Shown piece after piece: positions 13,701 to 24,906 of a stretch of 64,000 nt of DNA. The notes below the pieces were generated by a model. That model did no database searches. It saw only the letters and a list, made by a program, of their open reading frames with translations, and had not been told where the DNA came from. Source of the stretch: Akebia trifoliata (taxonomy: Eukaryota; Streptophyta; Magnoliopsida; Ranunculales; Lardizabalaceae). Numbering within the stretch: the first letter of the stretch is position 1; each line of letters opens with the position of its first letter. The translations under genes were made by a program, and so were the position numbers. The stretch lies in the NCBI GenBank assembly GCA_017979445.1, contig CM030718.1, forward strand, positions 28,639,021-28,703,020, written 5' to 3'.

Positions 13701-15252
13701 AGGTGTGCCATGTCAACTGGTATGCAGTTGGCAGACCATTCTTACTTTCTACTCTCAATGATGTCTTAGATTGTTTTGGTTTATTATATTGCTTCTCTTC
13801 TGATGATGGCTTTCACACACCTTGAGAACTTACACAATTACCAATATTTTCAAATTCAGGGTGATGTGATCAAGCAAGGGCAGGTAATAGGCTATTTGGA
13901 CCAGTTTGGTAGTGAGCTTCCGGTGAATGTAAGACCTCTTTGTTAACTAATCCTTAGAGTTTGAGCTCTACTTGACAATTTATCTCTTCTTCCACCTAAT
14001 CCTTGTTGGCATTTATCGAGCAGTCGGATGTGGCTGGAGAAGTCTTGAAATTGCTATACAATGAGGGAGGTAAGATTTCTTTTACCATCTCAACTATTGT
14101 CAGGTTTATTTGTTTTCTTTCTATATTCAATTCATGAGATCAATCTACTGCAACTCATACATTAAGTTTTAAAGCTCATCAAATCCACTTGAAATTTGTT
14201 AAAATCAGTCAATATGGTAAGAACTCTTATATTTGTTAATCCTCCCTTACCTGTTGCGTACAATCTTTTGTACACCAGTATCATTTATAGATGATATAAA
14301 TATGTTATAGGTTGTGGACTACAGATGACAATATGTAAAAATGTTGATAATCCCAGAAATCGACACACATTGGACGATACACGTAAAGCTCATCTTTGAA
14401 TAGCAATATAACATAGACAAATGATACAAAGACAATCAAGATAAAAAAGAATACTTACGTTTCATTCTTGGCTCATTATGCAATCAGTGACTAGTCTTGG
14501 TCTCCATGCTAGCTGAGTTGCAATGTGAGACCAGATCTTTAATTCTTGGTAATAAACCCACCATGTTGCCAATGAGTCGTGATTTTCTGATGCCCCCTGA
14601 CGTGGCATGGGCTAGAACCATAGATTTTTTCCCTTGGGATACACAACTGTACATACCCATAAATATGTGCAGTTGTGTATCCCGAGGAAAAGAATCTATG
14701 GTTTTAGCCCATGCCATGTCAAGGGGCATATGGGGTCGTGTGTCCGAGGGGGCCATCAGAAAATCATTATTCTTTGCCAATTGTTATAATGATACTAGGA
14801 AATTGATTTTTCCATCGAACATTTGATCTCTTCTAGAGTTGAACGATAGGACTCCATAATTTCTTTTTTGTGTCATATTCAAATTCTTGAACGAAAATAT
14901 TCTAGACATAAAGAAATCTTTGCTTCTTTAATTGGGAAACACCAAATTTGTGAAATTTTTTCCTGATATCCCAAAAAACTGGAAAAAAAAAGAAAAGAAA
15001 AAGACAACAAACAATGAATAATTCCTACCACAGAATATTTAAATATTCCATGACAATTAAATGGCCAGGAAAGTATCTCTTGTAAAAGGAAAAATAATTT
15101 GGGTCTGGAATGCAATTTTATACTAAACTATTAGAATCTAAATGTAAAGATATTTGCTTATTGATGTTCTCTCCATTGTGCGGTTTACAGAAGCTGTTGG
15201 CTATGGTGACCCTCTTGTTGCTGTCTTACCATCATTTCATGGCATCAATTAA
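7785..15252 (+). CDS. BADC: Biotin/lipoyl attachment domain-containing protein (BADC), plastid ACCase regulator
   Basis: BADC proteins are non-biotinylated relatives of BCCP that join heteromeric plastid acetyl-CoA carboxylase and lower its activity. Coding exons: 7785-7818, 9329-9523, 9903-9947, 10536-10612, 11200-11253, 12556-12804, 12900-12962, 13860-13928, 14024-14069, 15191-15252, giving about 297 residues. The N-terminus (MAFAAVLTSFN then a basic, Ser-rich stretch) fits a transit peptide. The middle carries FPNGFEALILEVCDETNVAE and a Pro/Ser/Thr linker. The C-terminal biotinyl-like fold runs from VGSFRRGRTVKGKKQPP to LPSFHGIN. Where BCCP has EAMKLMN, this protein has YLDQFGS (about residues 251-257), so the biotinylated Lys is missing. 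Splice phases agree throughout. The 45-bp exon 3 is the weakest call: skipping it keeps the frame. Exon 4 could instead start at 10545. Introns are rich in transposons. Confidence 0.93.
7819..7841 (+). repeat. (CT)n tract at the BADC intron 1 donor
   Basis: A short CT run starts about 6 bp after the exon 1 splice donor (GTAAGTCTCTCT). Confidence 0.8.
7980..8922 (-). mobile_element. Complete TRIM-type retrotransposon in BADC intron 1
   Basis: Two 250-bp direct repeats (7980-8229 and 8673-8922) differ by only a few bases and flank a 443-bp core without coding capacity. Both sides carry the 5-bp target duplication GGATC (7975-7979 and 8923-8927). In minus orientation the repeat ends TTTCTACA and is followed at once by TGGTTTTAGAGCTC (8659-8672), close to the usual initiator-tRNA-Met primer-binding site of plant LTR elements. 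A GGGCGAGGG stretch next to 8229 could be the polypurine tract. Size and structure fit a terminal-repeat retrotransposon in miniature. The LTR starts TA rather than TG. Confidence 0.85.
8600..8624. repeat. Poly-A run inside the TRIM core
   Basis: About 24 consecutive A residues follow GATTTTTATTGG. Length may be unreliable in the assembly. Confidence 0.7.
11311..11415. repeat. Short tandem duplication in BADC intron 5
   Basis: A block of about 53 bp (TTGCTTAGTATATATG, then GGGAATAGGGGACACA) occurs twice in a row with few changes. Confidence 0.8.
13124..13530. mobile_element. Possible MITE with GGTTCG-rich ends in BADC intron 7
   Basis: CTATGTTAC near 13124 and GTAACATAG near 13522 are inverted. 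Both flanks are rich in GGTTCG/GGTTCA words on opposite strands. No target-site duplication was recognised, so ends are tentative. Confidence 0.4.
14574..14772. mobile_element. Fold-back MITE (family 1) in BADC intron 9
   Basis: A nearly full-length inverted repeat. GATTTTCTGATG and CATCAGAAAATC mark the ends, and the centre pairs TTGGGATACACAACTG with CAGTTGTGTATCCCGAGG across a short ATAAAT loop. The flanks GTTGCCAAT (14565-14573) and TTTGCCAAT (14773-14781) agree at 8 of 9 bases. Arms contain TGACGTGGCA and its degenerate partner. Confidence 0.85.
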
Positions 15253-16004
15253 CTTCATCTTTTGCCTCTGTGACCTCAACTCTAGTTGCAGAGCTCCATA
15301 GTCACTTTTTTTTATATTTTAAAGTCCAATTAGATCAGGAAAGGAGATGTAGTTGTGATTCTTAATAGTTCATCTTTTAATCAACTAAATTGGCGGGGTA
15401 ATTATATTGTGGATTATAAAAAATTACGACATTTTTTAAAATCGGGCATACATTATAGTAGTAATTTATATATGTTGCTTTCTTGTATTTGGAATCAAAC
15501 ATGGGTGCAATTAGATTGCGAAGATCACGAAATTGAGGTTTCATGAGGGCCTTCAGAGGTTTTCAGGAGTGTAAAGAAGAAGAAAAAGAGTTGGAAGAAA
15601 TAGTTTATTTTAAGTCACTTGAGGTTATTGGTTAATTATTATATATACGATGGGCATCAACAAGCGTTCTTGTTTGTGGAGTAATGCCTTTGGATCCTGG
15701 TCTTCTATTGTGGACTAATGCAAAATAACCTAAATGCCCTCATCTTCAACTTCTAACAAAGGGTATCTCAAATATTTACCAAAACTTACATCCAATTGTT
15801 TTAAATTTGGAAAAAAAAAAAAAAGATTGATTAAGCATTTATGATTGTTTGATCAATGGGAGGGTGAATCATTTTTCGGTATTGATCAGAACAATATGAT
15901 CTTCAGCATTTATGATTTGTTGATCAAGGGGGACTGAACCATTTTGTTGGTATAGATGGGTGATGTACCTACCTATGGTACAACAGTGTCATATACTATA
16001 ATTA
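15253..16004. other. BADC 3' flank
   Basis: Holds the 3' untranslated region of BADC and spacer. No further gene was seen. A minor imperfect duplication around GCATTTATGATT...TTGATCAA occurs at about 15835-15940. Confidence 0.5.
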
Positions 16005-16640
16005 CCCATCATTTCGATATACTATGATAGATTACACCTTCGTATGACGTGGCGAAGTACTTTCCAACCACTTTCTTTTCTTGGCTTGACCACTCAAATT
16101 GAATAAATCCAGCCACGTATGAAAATATTATTATAACTGTAAAAAACGATAAAAATTTAAAACTGTTAGATGTTCTTAGAGATTCTAACGTACCCATCAT
16201 TTCGATATACTATAATAGATTACACCTTCGTATGACGTGGCAAAGTACTTTCCAACAACTTTTCTTTGTCAGCTTGACCATTCAAATTGAACAAATCCAA
16301 CCACGTGTGAAAATATTATTATAACTGTGAAAAATCATAAAAATTTAAAACTGCTAGATGTTCTTAGAGATTCTAAATAGCAAAACAATCTAACGATAAA
16401 AATTAGAGACTTGGACGGAATCTCATTTCTCGTACTCAAACTTATCGTATGACGTGGCAAAGTACTTTCCAACAACTTTCTTTTGTTGGCTTCACCACTC
16501 AAATTGAATAAATCCAGCAACGTATGAAAATATTATTATAACTGTAAAAAACCATAAAAATTTAAAACTGTTAGATGTTCTTAGAGATTCTAAATAGCAA
16601 AACAATCTAACGATCAGGAACTAGATAGAGACTTGGACGA
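16005..16640 (+). repeat. Triplicated promoter-proximal repeat upstream of RER
   Basis: Three head-to-tail copies (about 16005-16192, 16193-16443, 16444-16640) share the blocks CGTATGACGTGGC, AAGTACTTTCCAAC, TATTATTATAACTGT and TTAGATGTTCTTAGAGATTC. The third copy ends about 65 bp before the RER start codon. Each copy carries a TGACGTGGC word, an ACGT-core motif of the type bound by plant bZIP factors. A regulatory role is inferred from position only. Confidence 0.85.
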
Positions 16641-16706
16641 GGTTGTCAACACTATTCAAAACCAAAAACAATGTAGTATCTTTGGTTTCGCCATCTGGAA
16701 TTGGAA

Positions 16707-19700
16707 ATGAAACCTCAGTTACACTCTTACAAACCAGTGTCTCTCTGCTCTCTACAGCGTAACAGTTCAGCTCATATTTCCCAGAAATTCACGTCTAATT
16801 CTCTGAACTTCCGGCCAATCTCTCCGGAAAATCTAACTCGAGTAAAATTTTCCGTTCGTTATTGCCGGAATTCATCCGAAAATGATGAAAATTCCGATAA
16901 AACTAGCCGGAATCCAGGTGGAACGAGACGAGAAATGTTGGTCACACCAATTTTGGCGATTGGATCGTATTCTCTGCGATCTATGGTTGCGAGAGCGGAT
17001 GAGAAAGGATCCGAAACCGTCGCAATGGTTCCAGTTCAGGTTCCGGTGCCGGTTTCTGCAGTTGAGGAGAAGATGAAGAAGGAAGCTGTGATAATTTCTA
17101 GGGTTTATGATGCAACTGCGATTGGAGAACCTCTCGCTGTTGGGAAGGATAAGAGAAGAGTTTGGGAGAAGTTGTTGAATGCTCGAATTGTGTTTTTAGG
17201 GGAAGCTGAACAGGTTCCTGTTCGTGATGATAAGGAACTTGAGCTTGAGATCGTGAAAACTTTGAGAAATAAGTGTTTCGAGCAGGAAAGATCGATTTCT
17301 CTGGCTTTTGAAGCTTTTCCTTGCAATTTACAGGAACAACTCAATCTATACATGGATAAGAGGTTTACTCTCTGTGAAATTTTATATTTTTTTCATTTTC
17401 ATATTTTATTTTTATGGTTAAATTTGTTCACAATCCGTGAACTGTTATATTCTTCTTTTATTAAGATAGAAATAGCATAATATGTTCATTTAACTTATTG
17501 AGCCAGTTTGGATAAAAAGTAGAAAGTTACTAGGAAGAAAGTAACTCTTAGAAAGTAGTTTGTTTTTGCATTTAAAAAAAAGTTACGATTTTTACTTTTT
17601 AAAAGAGTCCCATGCCCAGGGTGGAGGATTGAAACCCTCCTCCCACACTTCAATAAATGCCATGTAAGCCAAAATTTAAGGAATTATTGCCTAAAATATC
17701 TCATTTTTATAATTTCCTTGAATTTTGGCTTATGTGGCATGTATTGGGGTGTGGGAGGAGGATTTCAATCCTCCACCCTGGGTGCATAAGATCCAAACTC
17801 TTTTTAAAAATAGTTTTCTTACATGAATCCGATCAAGCATTATAACTTTCTAAAGTAAAAAATTTACCTTTTTATGTGTATTCAAACAAATCATCGCAAG
17901 ATTTTGACTTTTTTACTCTATGAAGCTAAGATGGAATTGTTGAACATATGCATTCCAAAAGAAGGATCCTTTTGCCTTACAAGTCATTTTGTTCTAACTT
18001 CCGAAATAGATATTTGTAGGTAAAAAGTTTCCTCACCCCCAAACTCAAATCTTGATGATGATCTCTCTTTGATTCTTGCAAAAATTCTCAAATTTGAAAG
18101 GTTTTCCTAAATCAAGACCCTTGATGATGAGGTTTTAATCAAAAGTCCTTTACTTGGGTGATTTCCCCTATATTTATAGATGAGGAGTTTTTAATCTCAT
18201 TTGGTAATTTCTTCCAAATGTCTTGCATCTGATCCCTATATTTTTGAGAATTAGGATCTTTTTTCTCTTAATCTTCTTAATTCCATATCGAATTATTACT
18301 CTTTCTTATTTCTTATTCTTCTAATCTTAATCTGGAAATACAATCGTAAATAGAATCTTGATCAAACTAGGGATTCTTCTGTCAAGATTCACAATAATCC
18401 CCTACCATTTCCATATCTTTCCTTAACTATAGAGATCTCGACTGTATTTAGTCGAGTGGTTTAATGCTGCCATGTGCTTCTCTAGCCGAGTCCTATTCTG
18501 AACTCAGGGGAGTTGTCACGTGGGGGTGTCGGTTGGAATCATTCATCCGATGAATGAGTTATACTGACTCTTAATAAACTACACGTGTCTGCCTGACCCA
18601 CTTTCCTCATGCATTAGTGGCCACGTGGTCCCATCCTATTGGTCCACATCATCAACGTAATTACACCCACAATATCAGTGTTATTTTATTGAATGTACAC
18701 AATGGTATAGGGAAACAATAATAATTTGGTGCTCAGCTCCACTTTTTGTGGTTCATTTTTGGTTTCAGAACTGTATAAACTCTTATTTTCTGCATTATTT
18801 ATATTAAGGCCAGTACTTGATGGCAGGATTGATGGTGAAACCTTAAAGTCTTACACCTCACATTGGCCACCTCAGCGCTGGGAGGAGTATGAACCTCTTT
18901 TAAGTTATTGTCGTGATAGTGGAGTTCGGCTTGTTGCTTGTGGTGCTCCACTTGAGGTACTTATTTGATCATATTTTGTTATATGGATCAATGGATTTAA
19001 GGGCGGAATCCATGACTTTCTACTTTAGACGGGAGGAGAGGGGGGGCCATTGTAGGTGTCCGAGTCGATGGAAATCAATAGCGCTACCGATGGGCATGTA
19101 TGATGATTTATTCAAGTCCCTTATGTTCTAGATGACATACTTTGTATAGACATGTTACTTACATTAGCAACATTAAATAAAGGTTGAGCACATGTTGGAC
19201 CATAGTGGTTTGAACTTTGAAGCACCTTCTATTAGTGTTAATCCTGTGCTTTGAACTTCTCCCGAACCTCTATACGCTCTTTTCCCAATGTTAAAGCATT
19301 TGTAGCGACTATCTGTATGACCTTACCTTTTGGTCATTTTGCCACCAAATGAAATGATTTATTATATTTTTCTTTCAATTTGGTCATATATGCCATCTGT
19401 GCATATTCAGTCTTCTCCATTGGCTGTGCACATTATAGAAAATTCTTTTATTTGGTTTAATTTGTGTCCATTATCACTACCTGATTAACTATTGTCTTTC
19501 AAATTTTGATCACATTTTTTCTATTCCTTTGGCCAGTATGGTTTCCATGTTGCATGGATCTATGATTTAATTGTGGGATTTTTTTTTCCTTCTCATTGGC
19601 TAGGTTCTGAGAACTGTTCGAGCTGAAGGTATCCGTGGCCTTTCCAAGGCTGATCGTAAAATGTATACTCCTCCAGCTGGTTCAGGCTTCATTGCGGGCT

Positions 19701-22700
19701 TCACATCCATCTCTCGCAGGTCATCAATAGAAAAAGTTTCTCCAAATCAATCTGTTCCATTCGGTCCAAGCTCATATCTATCCGCACAATCAAGAGTTGT
19801 TGAGGATTATACAATGTCCCAAATTATCCTTCAAGCAATGGCAGATGGAGGTTCCACAGGTATGCTAGTAGTAGTAACAGGTGCAAGCCATGTTATGTTT
19901 GGATCAAGAGGGACTGGTCTGCCAGCTAGAATTTCAAAGAAATTGCAAAAGAAAAATCAAGTGGTTATATTACTTGATCCCGAAAGGCAGCAGATACGAA
20001 GAGAGGGAGAAGTTCCCGTCGCTGATTTTTTGTGGTACTCTGCTGCAAGACCTTGTAGTAGGAATTGTTTTGATCGTGCTGAAATCGCTCGAATTATGAA
20101 TGCGGCTGGTAGGAAGCGAGATGCTTTACCCAAGGTTGGTTATTTGTTCCTAAGAACCTTCTAATCATGCTTTGGTTCTTGCAAGGAAATTCTGTGCAAA
20201 GCTTCCTGCAAATCTTTCAAAACTTTTGAGTTTTCTTTTGTTTTTTAAGTTCTTGATTATTTTGTTTTATATTTTATTGCATTTTATTTTGAGTATTAGG
20301 GCATGTAATTCGAGATGTTCTTCAAAGATAAGACCAAAATGAGATCTATTGAGCCAAAATAGACTAGTTGAGTTTCCAAATGGTGGTCAGTGGAAGATAG
20401 GCTCCCATTTTAGAGAGGGGTGAATTTTATTCTGTTTGTGACTTGTGAGTCAGTCTCCGTAGTCTCTTGGGGTTCATTCTTGAGATATTTTCATTGCTAT
20501 TAGCTTCAAATAATTTACTTACTTTGTTTGGATATACCTTTATTCATGATAAGTGTTTTCATGAAGGTGCCAACTTAGCTAAGTTGGTAAAGGAGTGTAG
20601 AGTGTTGATCACACGAGTAGGTTCAAACCTCGTTGAACCCACCTTCACATTGACCTCTAACCACTTTTCTTGCCTAGCCAAAAATAAAAATAAAAATAAA
20701 ATGATAAGTGGTTTCATTAACACCGCTGTAGTTCAATTCCCCATACTATAATTTTTACTATATCAAATATCTTTATAAAAAAAAAAAAAATTCCCTCCGT
20801 ATTTTTTAATGGGAAACTAAATGTTACTCATTCCTGCTGAGTGGTCAAATTATGTATGTTATTGTTAAAGATTTATCCCACCTTGACCTTCTCTTTTTCT
20901 CATGAAGATAGCATAATTTTAGCAAAACGTGTGATATTTGTTTCTGACATGCTACGCAGGACCTACAGAAAGGACTTGATCTTGGTCTGGTATCACCAGA
21001 GGTACTACAAAACTTCTTTGATCTCGAGCAATACCCTCTTATTTCAGAACTCACTCATCGCTTCCAGGTAAGCTGTGTCCACATTTTGTTTTGAAGTTTT
21101 ATTTGTTGAGTTGGTGAAACTTGATCTCTATTAATTTTGATGCAGGGTTTCAGAGAAAGACTATTGGTTGATCCCAAATTCCTACATAGGCTAGCTATCG
21201 AAGAAGCTATATCAATAACAACCACCCTCATTGCACAATATGAAAGGCGTAAAGAAAATTTCTTTGAAGAGCTTGACTATGTTATTACAGATACTGTCAG
21301 GGGTTCAGTTGTTGATTTCTTTACTGTGTGGCTTCCTGCCCCAACCCTCTCATTTCTTCCATATGCTGATGATCTGGTTGAGCCTGAAAGAATGGATGCA
21401 TTGAAGGGTATTCTTGGATCAATCCCAGATAACGCATTTCAAAAGAATATTGCTGGGAAGGACTGGAATTTGAATCATAGGGTCACATCTGTACTCTTTG
21501 GGGGTCTTAAACTTGCTGGTGTTGGATTTATTTCCAGTATTGGGGCCGTGGCTGCTTCAAATGTTTTGTATCTTATACGCAGATTATTGAATCCTTCATT
21601 GGTTGTTAATAGAACTAAAAGATCTCCAATATTTAAGACAGCTGTTGTCTATGGATGGTTTCTTGGAACATCAGCAAATCTGCGGTATCAGGTACATATT
21701 TTGTTATTATTTTCTTGCTTGGATAACAAACTTTGATTACTAATGTTTACTGAAGTCCCTGATCAGTGTAGCCACCAAGTCAGAGTTAGGGAATAAGTTG
21801 GCAAGAGGAAAAATCGAAAAATTCAGTAACATCGGGAAAAAATAAAAAAGAACTGGGGAAGAAAATCAAGTTAGGGTTAGGACTGTAAGTGGTATTCTCA
21901 TCTTATATCATTAAATACCATATTGAACTGTAATAATCAATTACCAAACCTCATATTTATTTCATCCATGCATGCACAACTAGTAACAACAGGTCCACAA
22001 TATAGTCAAGATTCATATTTTTCAAAATATAAAAAAGATAAGAATCATTAGTCCGAGTTAGGATTCATCAACTAGTCAAAAACATCAAAATCAATGCCAT
22101 CCTCATTAACATCAATATTCATCCTCATTTTTATTGGTAAAAATGGTCACCATCATCTTCATGAAGATCATATTCTTGTACCAGTGCATCAGTCTCATAT
22201 TTCATTTTTCCTGATTTAATTGAAAAGTTCGTGATTTAATTGTGGAAGTCGCAGTTAAATTGTGATTAAATTAGTAAGGAAAAAAGTCACAATTTAATCA
22301 CGACTTTTTCAATAAGTTGCAAACATTGGTGACTATGCTGATCAAAGATTGTTACTATTAAAATATTTCCCAAAGCAGATGATTTTACTGGGCTGACCTT
22401 CACAAGTTGATCATGTTTGTTGATATGTAGTTGATTGGATTCCCAGTGATGCAACTCAGTACTAATATTTGCATATATTGTAATGCAGATTATTGCTGGA
22501 ATAGTGGAGCATCGAATTTCAGACCATTTGCTATCTTCTCAACCTTTATTTGTAAATATGCTCTCTTTTATTGTCCGCACAGTCAACTCCTACTGGGGAA
22601 CTCAGGTTAGAATCATCTTAAGTTTCATACTTTCTTGAGGAGTCACATTGTTTCATCCTTTCAGTATTTTTATAAATTTGAAAACTATGGTCATCAGAAT

Positions 22701-23230
22701 TTGTATAACTTATCTCTCTTTCATGAACATTGTTGCATTATAGCCAACAATGTGTGGATTTCATTTTGTGATCTTGGTAGATGGTTTTGTTTAAATAGGG
22801 GTTGGTATGTGTTCATGTTTCCAATATTTCTTTGATCTCCTGTTTCACCTATTTTGTCGGAATCATTCTCCTCTTCCAAACAAAGGGATGGGTAAGGATC
22901 TTTTTTCGGTCGAGATCCTTCTTGTCCAATTAAGGGATGGATCTGTATACTTAATTGGCACTCCCTCTAGTGTAATTTGACTGCCAAGCTATGTACTCTC
23001 ATCACCATGACAAATGTGATTGTTTCTAATTCTAATTTTTTGTTCTTTGGTAAATGCTGCAGCAATGGATCGATCTTGCGCGATTTACAGGATTGCAGAC
23101 ACGGAAGAGCAAATCAACCTCTAACCAGCTTTCAGATTCTTCTAACCCATCTGCATTGAGTTGCGACACAATGAAAGATGCTAGTATAGATGAACTCAAG
23201 AATCAGTCAAGCGACAATCCCACTTCATAG
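16707..23230 (+). CDS. RER: RETICULATA-related chloroplast membrane protein (DUF399 + DUF3411)
   Basis: A plant RETICULATA-related protein of the RER5/RER6 type. The family acts in the chloroplast and affects leaf mesophyll development; its biochemical role is unknown. Coding exons: 16707-17362, 18827-18956, 19604-20134, 20960-21067, 21146-21691, 22489-22605, 23063-23230. They join in frame to 751 residues. Residues about 1-90 are Ser/Asn/Arg-rich, like a transit peptide. A ChaN-like DUF399 region spans about 120-430 ([55 protein letters not shown]). DUF3411 covers about 475-700 ([35 protein letters not shown]) with hydrophobic segments near 590-615 and 635-690. The upstream in-frame TTG at 16701 is not used; the first ATG is 16707. 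Intron 1 has a MITE, intron 3 a SINE. Confidence 0.95.
17611..17788. mobile_element. Long-arm fold-back MITE in RER intron 1
   Basis: Arms of about 73 bp, 17611-17683 and 17713-17787, are close reverse complements (CCCAGGGTGGAGGATTGAAA against TTTCAATCCTCCACCCTGGG, and GCCAAAATT against AATTTTGGC). The spacer is about 30 bp. Outer flanks rich in AAGTAGAAAGTTAC and GTAACT words may belong to an older, larger element. No clear target duplication was found. Confidence 0.75.
20563..20700 (+). mobile_element. tRNA-derived SINE in RER intron 3
   Basis: The head carries TAGCTAAGTTGG, an exact match to the tRNA A-box pattern, and GGTTCAAACC about 40 bp later, a B-box. It ends in an (AAAAAT)n tail. 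The 17-bp direct repeats ATGATAAGTGTTTTCAT (20546-20562) and ATGATAAGTGGTTTCAT (20701-20717) flank it with one mismatch, the expected result of L1-type target-primed insertion. Length is about 138 bp. It is not a functional tRNA gene: no acceptor stem closes around the boxes. Confidence 0.88.
22212..22312. repeat. Inverted repeat in RER intron 5
   Basis: CGTGATTTAATTGTG on the left pairs with CACAATTTAATCACG on the right, with a short A/T-rich loop and partial repeats of the same word between them. Confidence 0.6.
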
Positions 23231-23569
23231 TATCATCCTAAAAAAAAAAAAAAAATTGTATCCACTACGTCATGATATCATTATTCTTACACAACACATC
23301 ATGATCAGTTTCTGTATTTTATTTATTGTATTTTTTCCAAATTTTGGCAGTTAATAAAATTAATACCCAACCCTGGCTAAGAATCTCAAAATTTTGTTGC
23401 AATGAGGTTTGTTTAGGAAATCTGTATGGACGCTTTTGAACTTCAAATATATATATATATATTTTTTCTGGGCAAGGAGAATTCATCGAAAAGAGAGAAG
23501 ATAGCAGAGTAATTCCAAAAGCAAGGAAAGTAACAGCTGGTGGGGGTACATCTGATATAATTATTGAAT
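23231..23569. other. RER 3' flank
   Basis: The RER 3' untranslated region and spacer, with an (AT)n run near 23448-23462. No gene seen. Confidence 0.5.
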
Positions 23570-23791
23570 GAGTCGTGATAATATGACACCCCCACATGGC
23601 ATACTCAATTGACTCCCCTGACGTGTGGTGTGTCAAAACCATAGATTTCCTTTCATTGGGATACGCAACTGCACATATTTATTAGGATGTGTGGTTGTGT
23701 ATCCCGAGGCATAAAGTCTACGGTTCTGGACACCCTACATCAGGGGAGTCGATTGAGTATGCCACATGGGGGAGTCATATTATCACCACTC
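23570..23791. mobile_element. Fold-back MITE (family 1) downstream of RER
   Basis: Ends GAGTCGTGATAATATGAC and GTCATATTATCACCACTC are inverted. The centre pairs TTGGGATACGCAACTG with GGTTGTGTATCCCGAGG. The arms contain CCACATGGCATACTCAATTG and its inverse. No clean 9-bp duplication was found here. Confidence 0.8.
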
Positions 23792-23810
23792 ATTGATTAA
23801 TGTTGAAGGG

Positions 23811-23975
23811 ACTCAACATTGTACCTCACATCGCACATCCTGACATGTAGAAGTGTATGGGAATTAGAGATACTTTTCATTCAGATACGAGTGAAAAAGC
23901 ATCTATGATTTCTATCTACTTTCATATCAAGATGTGCGATATGAGGTACAATATTTTGAGGTCACTCCAGCACAA
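23811..23975. mobile_element. Fold-back MITE (family 2 variant)
   Basis: TTGTACCTCACATCGCACATC faces GATGTGCGATATGAGGTACAA. The centre pairs AGATACTTTTCATTC with GAGTGAAAAAGCATCT. Outer ends are approximate. Confidence 0.65.
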
Positions 23976-24394
23976 CTCAAAGAGCTTCTTGCCACACCAA
24001 CTTTTACTAAGAGCTCCCCAAGATATGAATCAGGGTGTTCTTATTTGGTGGGGGTGCAATAGAATCATTGTGTATGTGTGCTTTCTATTCTTGGGCTTTT
24101 TTGCGAGTGGGATTTCAAGCCCATATGTAAACTTTTTGAATGTAAACTTCTTGAATGTAGTGGCTACAAAGCATTAATCAGGCACAACCGTCCTTAGTGG
24201 GCCTGTAGTCAGATTGGAACCCAGCATCCAATAATACAGTAGCCAGCTCTCGAAAAAGACAGCACTCTCATGCGTAATATTAGTGTAACATTTTTGCCAC
24301 CTAATCAAATGACTGCTATAAGCGACATGTAAAAGCCACATGGCATGTAACTTACTCGCAATAACCTTTCTTTTATAATATATATAATGATTTG

Positions 24395-24590
24395 AAGACG
24401 TGGGGTTAGAAATTTCAGAATGGGTTGATTTTTGGTGAAGAGAAGGATGATCTCCTCATTGTAGAGATCATTCTCACAAAAAATCAACTCATTTCAAATC
24501 TTTTTGCCCATATAACACAAAACACATTATATCTTTATGAATAGCTTTATGTGTATACGGATCTGATCCTTTATAATAAGGTCAGTTACT
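24395..24590. repeat. Half copy of the family 3 hairpin element
   Basis: One hairpin (GGTTGATTTTTGGTGA ... AAAAAATCAACTCATTTC) and one terminal block (CTTTATGTGTATACGGATC) of the family 3 element are present. The other half is missing, so this is a truncated or decayed copy. Confidence 0.55.
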
Positions 24591-24906
24591 CTAAAAGAAT
24601 GTGATACATGGTTTTTCAAAATATTCTAATTCTAAATGCATGTCCTCTCCCTCTCCTATATCTTAACTCTAGTTCTCTTTCACAAGCTTTTACCTACTCA
24701 ACTATGTGCACTGAAAAATAGAGACCAAGACATATCAAAAATGAAATCCACCGGAAGATGGTAACTATTTTCAGTTAGCATGAAAAGAAATTGAATGTTA
24801 CAATTTTTTTTTTTCATATAGTTTTCCTAAATTCTATACTTTTTTCAAATCGACCACCTGTGTAATCCATGTCGAACATGGCCACATTAATAGCCACATT
24901 TGAGTC

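Noticed and set aside
14484..14826. Overlapping frames on both strands in BADC intron 9
   Set aside because: Both lie in the inverted-repeat MITE, whose symmetry gives similar frames on the two strands.
16701..16706. Upstream start (Met-Glu) for the RER protein
   Set aside because: The codon is TTG. The first ATG in frame is 16707.
20563..20640. A tRNA gene, from the A-box and B-box matches
   Set aside because: No pairing acceptor or anticodon stem closes around the boxes. The tail and flanking duplications show that it is a SINE.
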